This document shows positions 56,018-63,955 of a stretch of DNA of 64,000 nucleotides, one piece after another (positions within the stretch are counted from its first letter, which is position 1; every line of letters starts with the position of its first letter). This DNA comes from Chloroflexota bacterium (lineage in GTDB: Bacteria > Chloroflexota > Dehalococcoidia > Lucifugimonadales > UBA3495), in the NCBI GenBank assembly GCA_028873965.1, contig JAPPMU010000019.1, positions 58,820 through 122,819 on the forward strand, written 5' to 3'. Under the pieces are notes generated by a model. That model was not told the DNA's origin. It saw only the letters and a list, made by a program, of their open reading frames with translations, and did not search any database. Position numbers and translations under genes: made by a program.

Positions 56018-56451
56018 GATCCACCTCCAATGGTTGAGATTGCTGGATACGGTCCGATTGTAGCACTGTCGAGATTCCCTGGGTGCATACCCATCCAGGA
56101 GTAACCACGGTGTTCGCCCCATTGCAGCCAGGAATTCTGCATTGCCGCGATTTTGCCGTAGTCGACTGGCGATACCGGATCTGCTCCGGTTATCTGTTGC
56201 AGCGCTTCAAACCAATGGCCTCCCTGGGAACGCATCCGCTCCAGAATCAGCGGCACCACTGGTTCGCCCATGCTGATAATCTCCTGGTGGGCTGGGTGCG
56301 CAATAACGCGGTCCGATCTGGACAGGAAGAAAGTTTCCTCTTGCCACCGGTCGGCCAGTTCCTGGAAACGTTTGCGGTCGGCGGGTTCGATGTCCACCGC
56401 GTCGGCCACAGATTCCTCCCGCAAGCGGCGCGCTTCAGGTTGCTGGTTCAT
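55999..56451 (-). CDS. Small hypothetical protein, cassette gene 1 (paralogue of gene 2)
   Basis: 150 residues from ATG at 56451 (AAGGACGG upstream). Shares with gene 2: FQELADRWQEETFFLSRSD, HPAHQEIISMGEPVVPLILE, RMRSQGGHWFEALQQITGADPV, WLQWGEHRGY. It has a longer C-terminal tail with Gly/Ser/Pro residues. The overlap and shared core suggest a heteromeric pair. Similar short proteins occur in Chloroflexota and cyanobacterial genomes, often next to a DUF7689-type protein, but I do not recall any function. Confidence 0.65.
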   Translation of the reverse strand: MNQQPEARRLREESVADAVDIEPADRKRFQELADRWQEETFFLSRSDRVIAHPAHQEIISMGEPVVPLILERMRSQGGHWFEALQQITGADPVSPVDYGKIAAMQNSWLQWGEHRGYSWMGMHPGNLDSATIGPYPAISTIGGGSWTDGL

Positions 56452-56537
56452 AATGCCGTCCTTTCCGCCGGTTGGGGTTGCCGGTTGCGAGCCGATTGTA
56501 GCACCCCGCCTGAATGTCGCTTCGCTCATCGTACGGA

Positions 56538-56566
56538 ATGACATCGGGCCGCAACGCGATTACAAT
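56538..56566 (+). promoter_or_regulatory. Sigma-70-like promoter for the gentisate-dioxygenase-like gene
   Basis: ATGACA (56538-56543) and TACAAT (56561-56566) with 17 bp between; about 42 bp before the ATG at 56609. Confidence 0.5.
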
Positions 56567-56608
56567 CACGCCAATTGATGCGCGGAACCGAAACCGGGAG
56601 GTAGCGAG

Positions 56609-57682
56609 ATGGCGACAACTGAACGCCTTAGCACGCAGGATGAGCAGCAGTATTACGAGACCGCCGGCCGGATCCAGGTGAAGCCGGGCTGGCTGCAGGG
56701 CGAGGGCCAGCCGCTGCCGGAAATGGAGCCCTATCTGTGGCGGTGGGCCGAGGTGGAGCCGCTGGTGATGAAGAGCGGTGAGCTGGTGACGCCGGACCGG
56801 GACGTGGAGCGGCGCACGCTGCGCCTGGCGACGCCCGGACTGGATCGCGGCACCACCCACACCATCACCGCCGCGCTGCAACTGCTGCTGCCCGGCGAGA
56901 ACGCGCCGGCGCACCGCCACACGCCCACGGCGATCCGGTGGGTGCTCAAGGGCACCGGCGCCTACACCACCGTTGAAGGCGACAAGTGCTACATGGAGCC
57001 GGGCGACCTGGTGCTGACGCCGTCCTGGACGTGGCACGACCACAACAACGAGGGCGACGAGCCGATGATCTGGCTGGACGGGCTGGACGTGCCGCTGGTG
57101 CGCTACCTGCGGGCCAACTTCTACGAAGCCTATCCCGAGGACCAGCAGCCCATCGTGGGCGTGGCCGAATCGGAGCGGAAGTTCGCCTCCGGCGCGCTGC
57201 GGCCGGCGTGGGAGGAGCCCAGCGCGCCCTACTCGGCGCTGTGGCACTACAAGTGGGACAAGACCCACGAGGCGCTGCAACAGCTGGCCCGGGTGGACGC
57301 CAGCCCCTTCGACGACGTGGCCATGGAGTTCAGCGACCCGATGACCGGCGGGCCGGTGCTCAAGACCATGACCTGCTGGGCGCAGATGATCCGGCCGGGG
57401 GTGGCCACGCGGGCGCATCGTCAGACCAGCTGCGCGGTGTACCAGGTGTACAAGGGCCAGGGCCATAGCGTCATTGACGGGACGCGGTTCGACTGGACCG
57501 AGGGCGACTTCTTCGTGGTGCCGCCGTGGGTGTGGCACGAGCACACCAACGACGCCGACGACGAGGCGGTCCTGTTCTCCATCCAGGACATTCCCATCAT
57601 GAAGCAGATGGCGCTGTACCGCGAGGAACCCTACGAGGAGAACGCGGGTCACCAGCCGGTGACGGGGACGTTTCGGGGATAG
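56609..57682 (+). CDS. Gentisate 1,2-dioxygenase-like bicupin
   Basis: 357 residues, two cupin domains. First cupin: NAPAHRHTPTAIRWVLKG (H102, H104) and PSWTWHDHNNEGD (H143) give the iron site. Second cupin near the C-terminus: RAHRQTSCAVYQVYKG and PPWVWHEHTND. This is the gentisate 1,2-dioxygenase/1-hydroxy-2-naphthoate dioxygenase layout: ring cleavage to maleylpyruvate with Fe(II) and O2. Length and bicupin structure agree. ATG at 56609 after GGAGGTAGCG, with a likely promoter upstream. Convergent with dinB over a family B element. Confidence 0.85.
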   Translation: MATTERLSTQDEQQYYETAGRIQVKPGWLQGEGQPLPEMEPYLWRWAEVEPLVMKSGELVTPDRDVERRTLRLATPGLDRGTTHTITAALQLLLPGENAPAHRHTPTAIRWVLKGTGAYTTVEGDKCYMEPGDLVLTPSWTWHDHNNEGDEPMIWLDGLDVPLVRYLRANFYEAYPEDQQPIVGVAESERKFASGALRPAWEEPSAPYSALWHYKWDKTHEALQQLARVDASPFDDVAMEFSDPMTGGPVLKTMTCWAQMIRPGVATRAHRQTSCAVYQVYKGQGHSVIDGTRFDWTEGDFFVVPPWVWHEHTNDADDEAVLFSIQDIPIMKQMALYREEPYEENAGHQPVTGTFRG

Positions 57683-57712
57683 GGCGCAATAGCGGATCGG
57701 GCAGAGATTTTC

Positions 57713-57858
57713 AGAGCTTGTTGACATTTCCCGTCATTCCGGCGAAAGCCGGAATCCAGAAAGTACACAACAAGGCCAACGTCCCTGTTGCAATAGGTTT
57801 ACTGGGTTCCTGCTTTCGCAGGAACGACGGTGTGATTTTCAAAATACCAACACGGCTT
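57713..57858. repeat. Composite palindromic element, family B core with AGAGCTTGTTGACATTT ends
   Basis: Core 57733-57828 (GTCATTCCGGCGAAAGCCGG to CCTGCTTTCGCAGGAACGAC). Ends AGAGCTTGTTGACATTT and AAAATACCAACACGGCTT are rough inverted copies. At a convergent junction; the right end overlaps the stop codon of dinB. Confidence 0.8.
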
Positions 57859-58969
57859 ACAGGATCAGCCGCCGCTGAGCGGCCACGGGCTCCGGCGATG
57901 CGTCGTCGGGGCCTTCTTTTGGCGAGAAGCCGGAGACGCCCACGCCCAAGAGCCGGAAGGCGCGACCCGGGGCGAGTTCGCGTTCGAGGAGGGTCCAGGC
58001 GGTGGCCGCGATGGTGGGCTCGTCGTCGGTGGCCTCGGGCAGCGTGGTCTGACGGGTGAAGGTGGTGTAGTCGGAGAGGCGAATCTTGACGGTGACGGTG
58101 CGGCCGGCGAGGCCCTTGCCGGCCAGCGAACCGGCCACCCGTCCGGTGAGACGCTCCACGACGGTCAGCAGTTCCGCGCTATCGTCGGTGGAGTTGCCGG
58201 GCAGGTCGTCGGCGAAGGTGGTCTCGGCGCTGATGGACTTGGTCTCGCGGGAGGTCTGGACGGGGTCGTGGTCGATGCCCCGGGCGCGGTCGCGGATGCC
58301 GGCGCCGCGTTTGCCGAAACGGCGGGTGAACCAGGCGTCGGGCATGGCGGCCAACTGGCCGATGGTGTTCACGCCCTCGTCGTGAAGGCGGGCGGCGGAC
58401 TTGGGACCCACGCCGACCAGCTTGCCCGCGGCCAGGGGCGCGAGGAACTCGGCCTCGCCGCCGACGGGCACCACCACCAGGCCGTCGGGTTTCTGGAGGT
58501 CCGATGCGATCTTGGCGACGGCCTTGCCGGTTCCCAGACCCACGGAGACGGTGAGGCCGGTCTCGGCGGCGACGCGCTCTTTGACGTCGATGGCGATGGC
58601 GATGGGCGAGCGGTCGGCGGCGGCCGTGGTGACGTCCAGGTACGCCTCGTCCAGGGACACCGGCTCGATGATCCGGGTGACGTCGCGGAAGACATCCATG
58701 ACGCGGGCGGACATCTCGCGGTAGCGGTCGAAGCGGGGCCGGACGATGATGCCCTCCGGACAATGCCGCACGGCGGTGGCCATGGGCATGGCGGAGTGAA
58801 CGCCGAACCGCCGCGCCTCGTAGGACGCCGTGGCCACCACGCCGCGGCCATCGGGCCGGCCGCCCACCAGCACGGGCAGCCCGCGCAGGTCGGGGTTATC
58901 CAGCTGCTCCACGGCGGCATAGAAGGCGTCCAGGTCGGCGTGGATGATGTGGCGGGGGTGCGGCGTCAT
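57857..58969 (-). CDS. dinB: DNA polymerase IV (Y-family translesion polymerase)
   Basis: 370 residues: [15 protein letters not shown] (metal Asp12), SYEARRFGVHSAMPM, and SLDEAYLDVT (D107, E108) are the palm catalytic residues. Thumb HhH: KLVGVGPKSAARLHDEGV. The little-finger domain contains KIRLSDYTTFTRQ. The tail RLLGVGVSGFSP is as in DinB, but the beta-clamp-binding motif at the extreme C-terminus is not clear, and the stop lies in a family B element, so the C-terminus may have been altered. Copies damaged templates during SOS. ATG at 58969. A relic of the 5' end is at 59513-59649. Confidence 0.93.
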   Translation of the reverse strand: MTPHPRHIIHADLDAFYAAVEQLDNPDLRGLPVLVGGRPDGRGVVATASYEARRFGVHSAMPMATAVRHCPEGIIVRPRFDRYREMSARVMDVFRDVTRIIEPVSLDEAYLDVTTAAADRSPIAIAIDVKERVAAETGLTVSVGLGTGKAVAKIASDLQKPDGLVVVPVGGEAEFLAPLAAGKLVGVGPKSAARLHDEGVNTIGQLAAMPDAWFTRRFGKRGAGIRDRARGIDHDPVQTSRETKSISAETTFADDLPGNSTDDSAELLTVVERLTGRVAGSLAGKGLAGRTVTVKIRLSDYTTFTRQTTLPEATDDEPTIAATAWTLLERELAPGRAFRLLGVGVSGFSPKEGPDDASPEPVAAQRRLIL

Positions 58970-59512
58970 GGAGCAGAGATCGGGCGAATGGTGAGCGAAT
59001 AGCCCAATTTTACCCCCGGACGCGGCGGAAAGGCTTTGTGGTCGGGTCGTAGTATGGTCGGTTCAGGTTTGGCTCATGGATGACCATCTCCCAATGATCG
59101 ATGTCGTCGGTTGCTTGCTGCGGTCAGGTTCGGTGTCCGGTGATTTGATCTGCGTTCTGCCAGAGCCTGATGGTCGTTTGTTAGCCCCACGGCCGGGGGT
59201 GGTACGCATGGTTTTTACTGCCAGAATCGACGGCACCGGTACGGCGCCGCTGGGGGCGCACGGCGGGGCGTCCAGGAAGGCAGCTGCTCCTGTGGCCAAT
59301 CGGACTACGCGCCTGAATTAGCGGGACGACGACAGTCCAGGGTTGTCCCGTGGCCGGTATGCGATTTTGATGCTAACGGGTTGGCCGTGAACGACCGGAA
59401 GGCTCTGGCGGAACGAATTATCACCTGACGGGGATATTATGGAACAAACGTTCGGCAGTTGTCAAGATGGGTGGCGACGCGAAATGAGGGGCTGGTTGGA
59501 TAGAGGCCGGGC
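58970..59512. other. Intergenic region without a recognised gene
   Basis: About 540 bp between dinB and its relic. A 78-codon frame on the minus strand (59063-59299) lacks homology I can recognise, and composition is ordinary. No RNA, repeat or array seen. Confidence 0.45.
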
Positions 59513-59649
59513 ACGGCGACGCCCTTCCCATTGGGCCGGCCGCCCACCAGCGCGGGCAGCCCGCGCAACTCGGGGTTATCCAGCTGCTCCACGTCGGCGT
59601 AGAAGGCGTCCAGGTCGGCGTGGATGATGTGGCGGGGGTGCGGGGGCAT
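59513..59649 (-). pseudogene. dinB 5' fragment (duplicated)
   Basis: From an ATG at 59649: [23 protein letters not shown], and then [16 protein letters not shown], about 46 codons matching the N-terminus of the dinB product, after which the frame loses resemblance. Nucleotide similarity is very high, so the copy is recent. It lies about 680 bp from the start of the intact gene, on the same strand. Confidence 0.85.
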
Positions 59650-59826
59650 TATGCACCTAAGAAGGAGAGCGGAGCGCCTATTACACCGACCTCGAGCAGT
59701 AGACCACACCCCACTCGTTGACCTAATCACGATGTCAGGATGTCAGTAGTCCATATAGGCAGTGATTCCACTTCCGGACCTGAAAGTGGAGGTCAAACAA
59801 ACATTCGCAACGACATGCGCGTCTAT

Positions 59827-60723
59827 TCAGGTTTGACGGTAAAGAGACTTCAGTGGCGGTTCCATCACGAACCTGAACAACTGGTGCCCATACGTTTGAC
59901 CAACAATATTCGGAACGGACACATCATAAACGAACCGTTTGATTTTCTCTCGGAGAGTCCCTTGGGCACCGTAAACATCCAGAGCATCCGTTCCTAGTAC
60001 AAATCTATCGCTAAAGTCCAAAGCGACGGCAATTAAACCCTCGCACACGCGGTACTGCGTATTCGTAACTCCTGGTAAGCGGTGGGGAATATTGCTGTGA
60101 TCAAACACGGATGCGAACTCATTGGTATGGTCGATACTTTCTTCTGCCGTATAGTTGACGGTGTTTCGCTGCCTGGTTAACCATGTCTCGTCGTTCGAAA
60201 TCGGGGTCAAGACGGTTGTAGCTGGCGGATTTGTGAGTGGTCGTATAGTGCGTGTCGCGTTGTAGAAGGCTTCCCAAAATCGCTCGTGCGATCCTCTCCG
60301 GCTCAGGGTGTATTGATTGGAACCTCTGTTTATTAATCGCTGCTCCAAACGCTGAGTGCCAGGCTCGGAGCGGTCGACGTCTATCACCCTATCACTGAGT
60401 ACTCGGCAACCGAACATACCAAGTAGCGACCTGGCCGCAAAGAATGCGCCGTAATACAAAGTCACATGCGCCCAATGGCTCGAACTTCGTATCATTAGAT
60501 CAAGAGAGCGTCGAAAATGGCTAGCTGCCAAAAATAAATCGCGCTCTACGTTCCGGAGTGCTAGCGTTCTATAGGCATCGAAGGCAGTTGAGCCTTCGGT
60601 GAAATTTCGGGAACGCGCACGCTGGCCGCGAACAAAATCTTCAAGTGATCCGCTCTGGGGTGCGGCAACACCATGAAAATGTTGGCAGTAGTGTTGGGCT
60701 CCAGCAATCGAGAACACGCGCAT
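59827..60723 (-). CDS. HEPN-like helical protein, third gene of the Dam-DGQHR island
   Basis: 298 residues, mostly helical. Paired amphipathic helices ERDLFLAASHFRRSLDLMI and WAHVTLYYGAFFAARSLLGM resemble HEPN-type bundles (including a YY-FFA-R- segment); WLTRQRNTVNYTAEESI has RNxxxY (186-191) where active HEPN RNases have RxxxxH. So a HEPN-related fold is likely but a nuclease role is unproven. No signal peptide. ATG at 60723, 5 bp after the DGQHR gene's stop codon, so tightly coupled. Clearly AT-richer than the rest of the window. Role unknown. Confidence 0.6.
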   Translation of the reverse strand: MRVFSIAGAQHYCQHFHGVAAPQSGSLEDFVRGQRARSRNFTEGSTAFDAYRTLALRNVERDLFLAASHFRRSLDLMIRSSSHWAHVTLYYGAFFAARSLLGMFGCRVLSDRVIDVDRSEPGTQRLEQRLINRGSNQYTLSRRGSHERFWEAFYNATRTIRPLTNPPATTVLTPISNDETWLTRQRNTVNYTAEESIDHTNEFASVFDHSNIPHRLPGVTNTQYRVCEGLIAVALDFSDRFVLGTDALDVYGAQGTLREKIKRFVYDVSVPNIVGQTYGHQLFRFVMEPPLKSLYRQT

Positions 60724-60728
60724 GATCG

Positions 60729-61706
60729 CTAACCACCGGAAAAAACTTCGTCGCGTATCTGGAGGTATATCTGCCGGATCCCGGCGGAGCCTTGCATTGA
60801 GCGTATATAATCGGGATCTAACTTTTGTTCGTCGATTTTCCGCAAGTACGGAAGGAAATCATCAACAGTGACGTTTGCCAATTTATTCTGGTCCATGGTA
60901 CGTGCCAAATCGGCTAACAATCTGAACATGGATCGCAAAACCCGGGCTTTGAAGAACGCAGAATCTCTACTTCCCCATCGATCAGCGTCGATTTGTTGAA
61001 TGGATACGGAATATTGGAGTATGACTTGGTGTTGCTGTATGAACGAAAGTGCGGCCAATGGCGACCGGCGGCTCAATAGCGTGCTAAATTCTGGCGCCAA
61101 TGAAGCTTGTTTGATCTGCAACTCTGACTGCTCGCCAGTCAGGTCGATCCGTTGGTAAAACGGACTTTCCTCTTCGGTTGCCAATAGATAAACCATTTCA
61201 ACCGCGGCTAATCTCTGTTGATCATCGTCGGGACGTATTAGCCTGATCAGATCCCAGCGGAGGGACGCGGGAACACGCTTTTGGTTGTCATTGATTTCCA
61301 AGAACAGATTAGCCATTTCTTCCGGTGACAGTCCGGTGTGAACTATGCAAGCATACGGAGCTTCGTATTGAGAGTGCCGTTGTGCCCACAGCCTATGTTG
61401 TCCGTCCACGACCAAAAACTGTACATTCTCGGGTATTAGCACCTCGCCCGCATCCGCTGCTATCGAATCAGCATCGGTAGCCAAGACTATCGCGTTTGGG
61501 AATGTGCGGTGTTGATCAAGAACAGCAAGGGCTATCTCCGTTGCCCTTTTCGTGCTGACCATCCTTTGGAACCCTTCTTCCGGATCGTCATAACGCCAGG
61601 ACGGCGTCGTATGCTGCAACAACCAAGGGCCAGGCAAGCTTACACAGATGATCTCTGGCTGTTCTTGGAGCAGGAACCCTTGCGCCGAAATCTGCTTCAA
61701 CTTCAT
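60729..61706 (-). CDS. DGQHR-domain protein (DndB-related)
   Basis: 325 residues. VQFLVVDGQHRLWAQRH carries the DGQHR signature (101-105), and NLFLEINDNQKRVPASLRWDL the second conserved N-xQK segment of the DndB/DGQHR family. DndB proteins of the phosphorothioation systems control or accompany DNA modification; other DGQHR proteins are in uncharacterised defence clusters. Here there are no dnd or ssp genes, only a Dam-like methylase 9 bp upstream (61716) and a helical protein downstream. ATG at 61706. AT-richer than the host region. I infer a role in DNA sensing or modification. Confidence 0.78.
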   Translation of the reverse strand: MKLKQISAQGFLLQEQPEIICVSLPGPWLLQHTTPSWRYDDPEEGFQRMVSTKRATEIALAVLDQHRTFPNAIVLATDADSIAADAGEVLIPENVQFLVVDGQHRLWAQRHSQYEAPYACIVHTGLSPEEMANLFLEINDNQKRVPASLRWDLIRLIRPDDDQQRLAAVEMVYLLATEEESPFYQRIDLTGEQSELQIKQASLAPEFSTLLSRRSPLAALSFIQQHQVILQYSVSIQQIDADRWGSRDSAFFKARVLRSMFRLLADLARTMDQNKLANVTVDDFLPYLRKIDEQKLDPDYIRSMQGSAGIRQIYLQIRDEVFSGG

Positions 61707-61715
61707 TTGATAACC

Positions 61716-62531
61716 TTACCCTTGCGCCTGGCGTATCGGACACAACCCCTTGGAGTAGATCAGCAATTCCGTAGTTGGTTGGCGGAAGCTAGGATCCGCC
61801 GCCAAGACGCTGCTTCTGGAAATCTCCTTGTGACTAAAGCCTGGATAAAACTCCAGGATCGGCTTGTAGCCGACATTCGTGATAACCACGTGGCAACCAC
61901 GATCGGCCAGCCGTACCGCGATATCGCCCAAGCGGCGCTGGTCATTCCAACTGAAAATCTTTTCGTTGTATTGAATGAACCCGTTACGCTTGCGGTGGGT
62001 GGAGTAAGGAGGATCGAGATAGACGAAATCTCCCGCAGAAGCAGTACCTACCACTGTAGCAAAATCTCCACAGCAAAGCTTGACGTTTTGTAAGGATTTC
62101 GACACGTTGAGCAAATGGCCATTGTCGAATACTCGCCGCCCATTTCGGCCAAACGGAACGTTGAACTTGCCGCTGCGGTTGACCCTGTACAGGCCGTTCC
62201 AACAGGTCCGATTAAGGTAAATCAGTTGGGCCGCTCGATTAATCCGATCGCTGTAGTTAGCATTACGCACCCGATAGTAGGTGGCCTCGTTGTTAGGCCA
62301 CCGGCCTAAAACAGCCGCCAATCGATTTGGGTAGTCCCGCATGACCCGATAAGCCTCCATCAACTGAACGTTCAGGTCAGACAAGATCGCCCGATCCGGT
62401 AACAGCCGAAAAAATAATGAGCCACCTCCGGCAAAGGGCTCATAGTAGGTGCCTATGTCATCCGGGACCATTCGGCATAGGCGCTCCGATATCCATTGCT
62501 TGCCACCGGCCCACCGCAGCAGCGGCTTCAT
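61716..62531 (-). CDS. D12-class adenine-specific DNA methyltransferase (Dam-like)
   Basis: 271 residues: LLRWAGGKQW (4-13, AdoMet loop start), YYEPFAGGGSLFFRL (29-43), NRTCWNGLYRVNRSGKFNVP (target region), and YLDPPYSTHRK (DPPY at 173-176) in the motif I-then-IV order of the alpha class D12 family. Transfers methyl to N6 of adenine, usually in GATC. It is the first gene of a three-gene unit; gaps to the next two genes are 9 and 5 bp. The restriction enzyme expected for a restriction-modification role is absent, so the DGQHR and HEPN-like proteins may be the effectors. ATG at 62531. Confidence 0.85.
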   Translation of the reverse strand: MKPLLRWAGGKQWISERLCRMVPDDIGTYYEPFAGGGSLFFRLLPDRAILSDLNVQLMEAYRVMRDYPNRLAAVLGRWPNNEATYYRVRNANYSDRINRAAQLIYLNRTCWNGLYRVNRSGKFNVPFGRNGRRVFDNGHLLNVSKSLQNVKLCCGDFATVVGTASAGDFVYLDPPYSTHRKRNGFIQYNEKIFSWNDQRRLGDIAVRLADRGCHVVITNVGYKPILEFYPGFSHKEISRSSVLAADPSFRQPTTELLIYSKGLCPIRQAQG

Positions 62532-62721
62532 CTCGCCAAATCCGGTAGTGGTTTTTGCGCTCGGATGTACACGTCGAACTTTTCGCGGCGGTCATAGGGT
62601 AGCTTGCATCCTAGCACTTGGCTGTAGACCTAGCAAACGAACCGCCTCGATCATGTGCGCCATGCGTCGCGACTTGGCGCATAGTTGCGAAATTGCCCGC
62701 AGGATAGCCGTGCCTGGCAAA

Positions 62722-63282
62722 TCATCCGTGCCAAAACCCCGGCGCCGTCCGGTCTGTCGGGTCCTCGCCCTGGGCCAGGTACTTCCCGCGTAGCCGGTCC
62801 CATAGGTACAGGCGGCTCCAGACGGGTTGTTTTTCGTATTGCTGGCGCTCGTCGAGGTGGGGGTTGGGGAGGAGGACGGTGATCTGCTGCTGGCCGCCGC
62901 CGTTGAAGAGGCGGAAGCCCCAGGACGTGGGCTGGTGGTCGGGGTTGAGGCGGCGGTAGAGCTCGGCGCGGGCGGTGCGGCGCAGGCGGGCCACCTCGGG
63001 CGGCGCGGAGGCGTGCTCGCCGATACACAGGTGCAGGTGCCATTCCTCGAAATCGACGGTGAGGTAGCCGTCGAGAAAGCCGGTGCGTGGCGGACGCGGC
63101 GGCTTGATCTCCCAGACGGCGCCGGGGATCAGCAGGCCGATGCGGATGCGCTCCCACTCGGCCAGGCAGTCGGTGAGGATGCCGTGGAGGGTGTCCTGGT
63201 CGGTGGGCACGGGGAAGAGCTCGTAGATGCCGTCGGGCTGCTGGATGATTTCGCCGCGGGGCAGGGGTTCGGCGGTGGTCAT
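62722..63282 (-). CDS. Conserved hypothetical protein (not recognised)
   Basis: 186 residues from ATG at 63282 (GGAGG upstream). Segments: PPRPPRTGFLDGYLTVDFEE, WHLHLCIGEHASAPPEVAR, RLRRTARAELYRRLNPDHQP, WGFRLFNGGGQQQITVLLPN, YLWDRLRGKYLA. This resembles a group of Chloroflexota and cyanobacterial proteins I recall only as hypothetical, with conserved HLHLCIGEH. A histidine-rich strand could bind metal. It is not a Uma2 protein. It flanks the AT-rich island, read on the same strand with 190 bp between. Function unknown. Confidence 0.6.
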   Translation of the reverse strand: MTTAEPLPRGEIIQQPDGIYELFPVPTDQDTLHGILTDCLAEWERIRIGLLIPGAVWEIKPPRPPRTGFLDGYLTVDFEEWHLHLCIGEHASAPPEVARLRRTARAELYRRLNPDHQPTSWGFRLFNGGGQQQITVLLPNPHLDERQQYEKQPVWSRLYLWDRLRGKYLAQGEDPTDRTAPGFWHG

Positions 63283-63432
63283 GGGGTGGCCTCCGGGTGG
63301 GATGGGTCCGGTCGGTTGCTGGGGGTAATGTACTACAACCTGCGGACGGCGGAGGGGTTGGGCTACGTCAGCAGCCGCACAAGGCAATCCTCCCGTAACT
63401 GTTCAGAGGCCGTGGGATCCCTTGTAGGGAAC

Positions 63433-63581
63433 CTCACGCGTACCCAGTTTGTCATCGCGAGGAGCGCAGCGACGTGGCGATCTCGTTCCCGTGGCGGCGT
63501 TCGTTGTCTTGACGAGATTGCCGCCCCCGCATCAAGTGCGGGGCGCAATGACAACCACGGGCGAAACTGGGTACGCGCGAG
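63433..63581. repeat. Family A repeat with CTCACGCGTACCCAGTTTG outer arms
   Basis: Core GTCATCGCGAGGAGCGCAGC to GGGGCGCAATGACA, with CCCGCATCAAGTGCGGGG inserted in the right arm. Outer arms CTCACGCGTACCCAGTTTG and AAACTGGGTACGCGCGAG. Confidence 0.85.
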
Positions 63582-63612
63582 GTCGGGAACCCGTCGTTGC
63601 TGCAAAAGAACA

Positions 63613-63716
63613 GCCTGCCCCGCATCGAAGTGCGGGGCAGGAACCCAGAAAGCCCGTGCGCCGGCAACCGTGAGCTCGGCAAGGATTTTCTGGATACCGA
63701 CTTTCGCCGGTATGAC
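63613..63716. repeat. Chimeric family B palindrome
   Basis: Left arm CTGCCCCGCATCGAAGTGCGGGG and right arm TGGATACCGACTTTCGCCGG with a family B centre; the left arm is a hairpin of a different type. It looks like a recombined copy. Confidence 0.65.
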
Positions 63717-63770
63717 GGCTTTGGCTCCGAATGGTCACTTCGAGGCTGAACAATTACCAATCCTCCCGGT

Positions 63771-63942
63771 CTCACGCGTACCCAGTTTGTCATCGCGAGG
63801 AACGCAGCCGCTCATGGTGAGCTTGTCGAACCACGTGGCGATCTCGTTCCCGTGGCGGCGTTCGTCGCCTTGACGAGATTGCCACCCCCGCATCAAGTGC
63901 GGGGTCGCAATGACAACACGGGCAAAACTGGGTACGCGCGAG
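63771..63942. repeat. Family A repeat with outer arms and an inserted family D half
   Basis: Same architecture as 25381-25540: outer arms CTCACGCGTACCCAGTTTG and AAACTGGGTACGCGCGAG, with CCGCTCATGGTGAGCTTGTC (family D) in the left half and CCCGCATCAAGTGCGGGG in the right. Confidence 0.83.
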
Positions 63943-63955
63943 TCCTCAGGGCCTT

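Noticed and set aside
39757..57682. Gentisate dioxygenase-like and maleylpyruvate-isomerase-like genes as one gentisate pathway
   Set aside because: They are 17 kb apart, in separate units, and no fumarylpyruvate hydrolase is seen; a functional link is only possible, not shown.
59063..59299. 78-codon frame on the minus strand
   Set aside because: No homology recognised, no ribosome site, and an overlapping plus-strand frame looks equally (im)plausible.
62722..63282. Assignment as a Uma2-family protein
   Set aside because: It lacks the Uma2 PD--LEV-S core and has instead an HLHLC strand; left as hypothetical.
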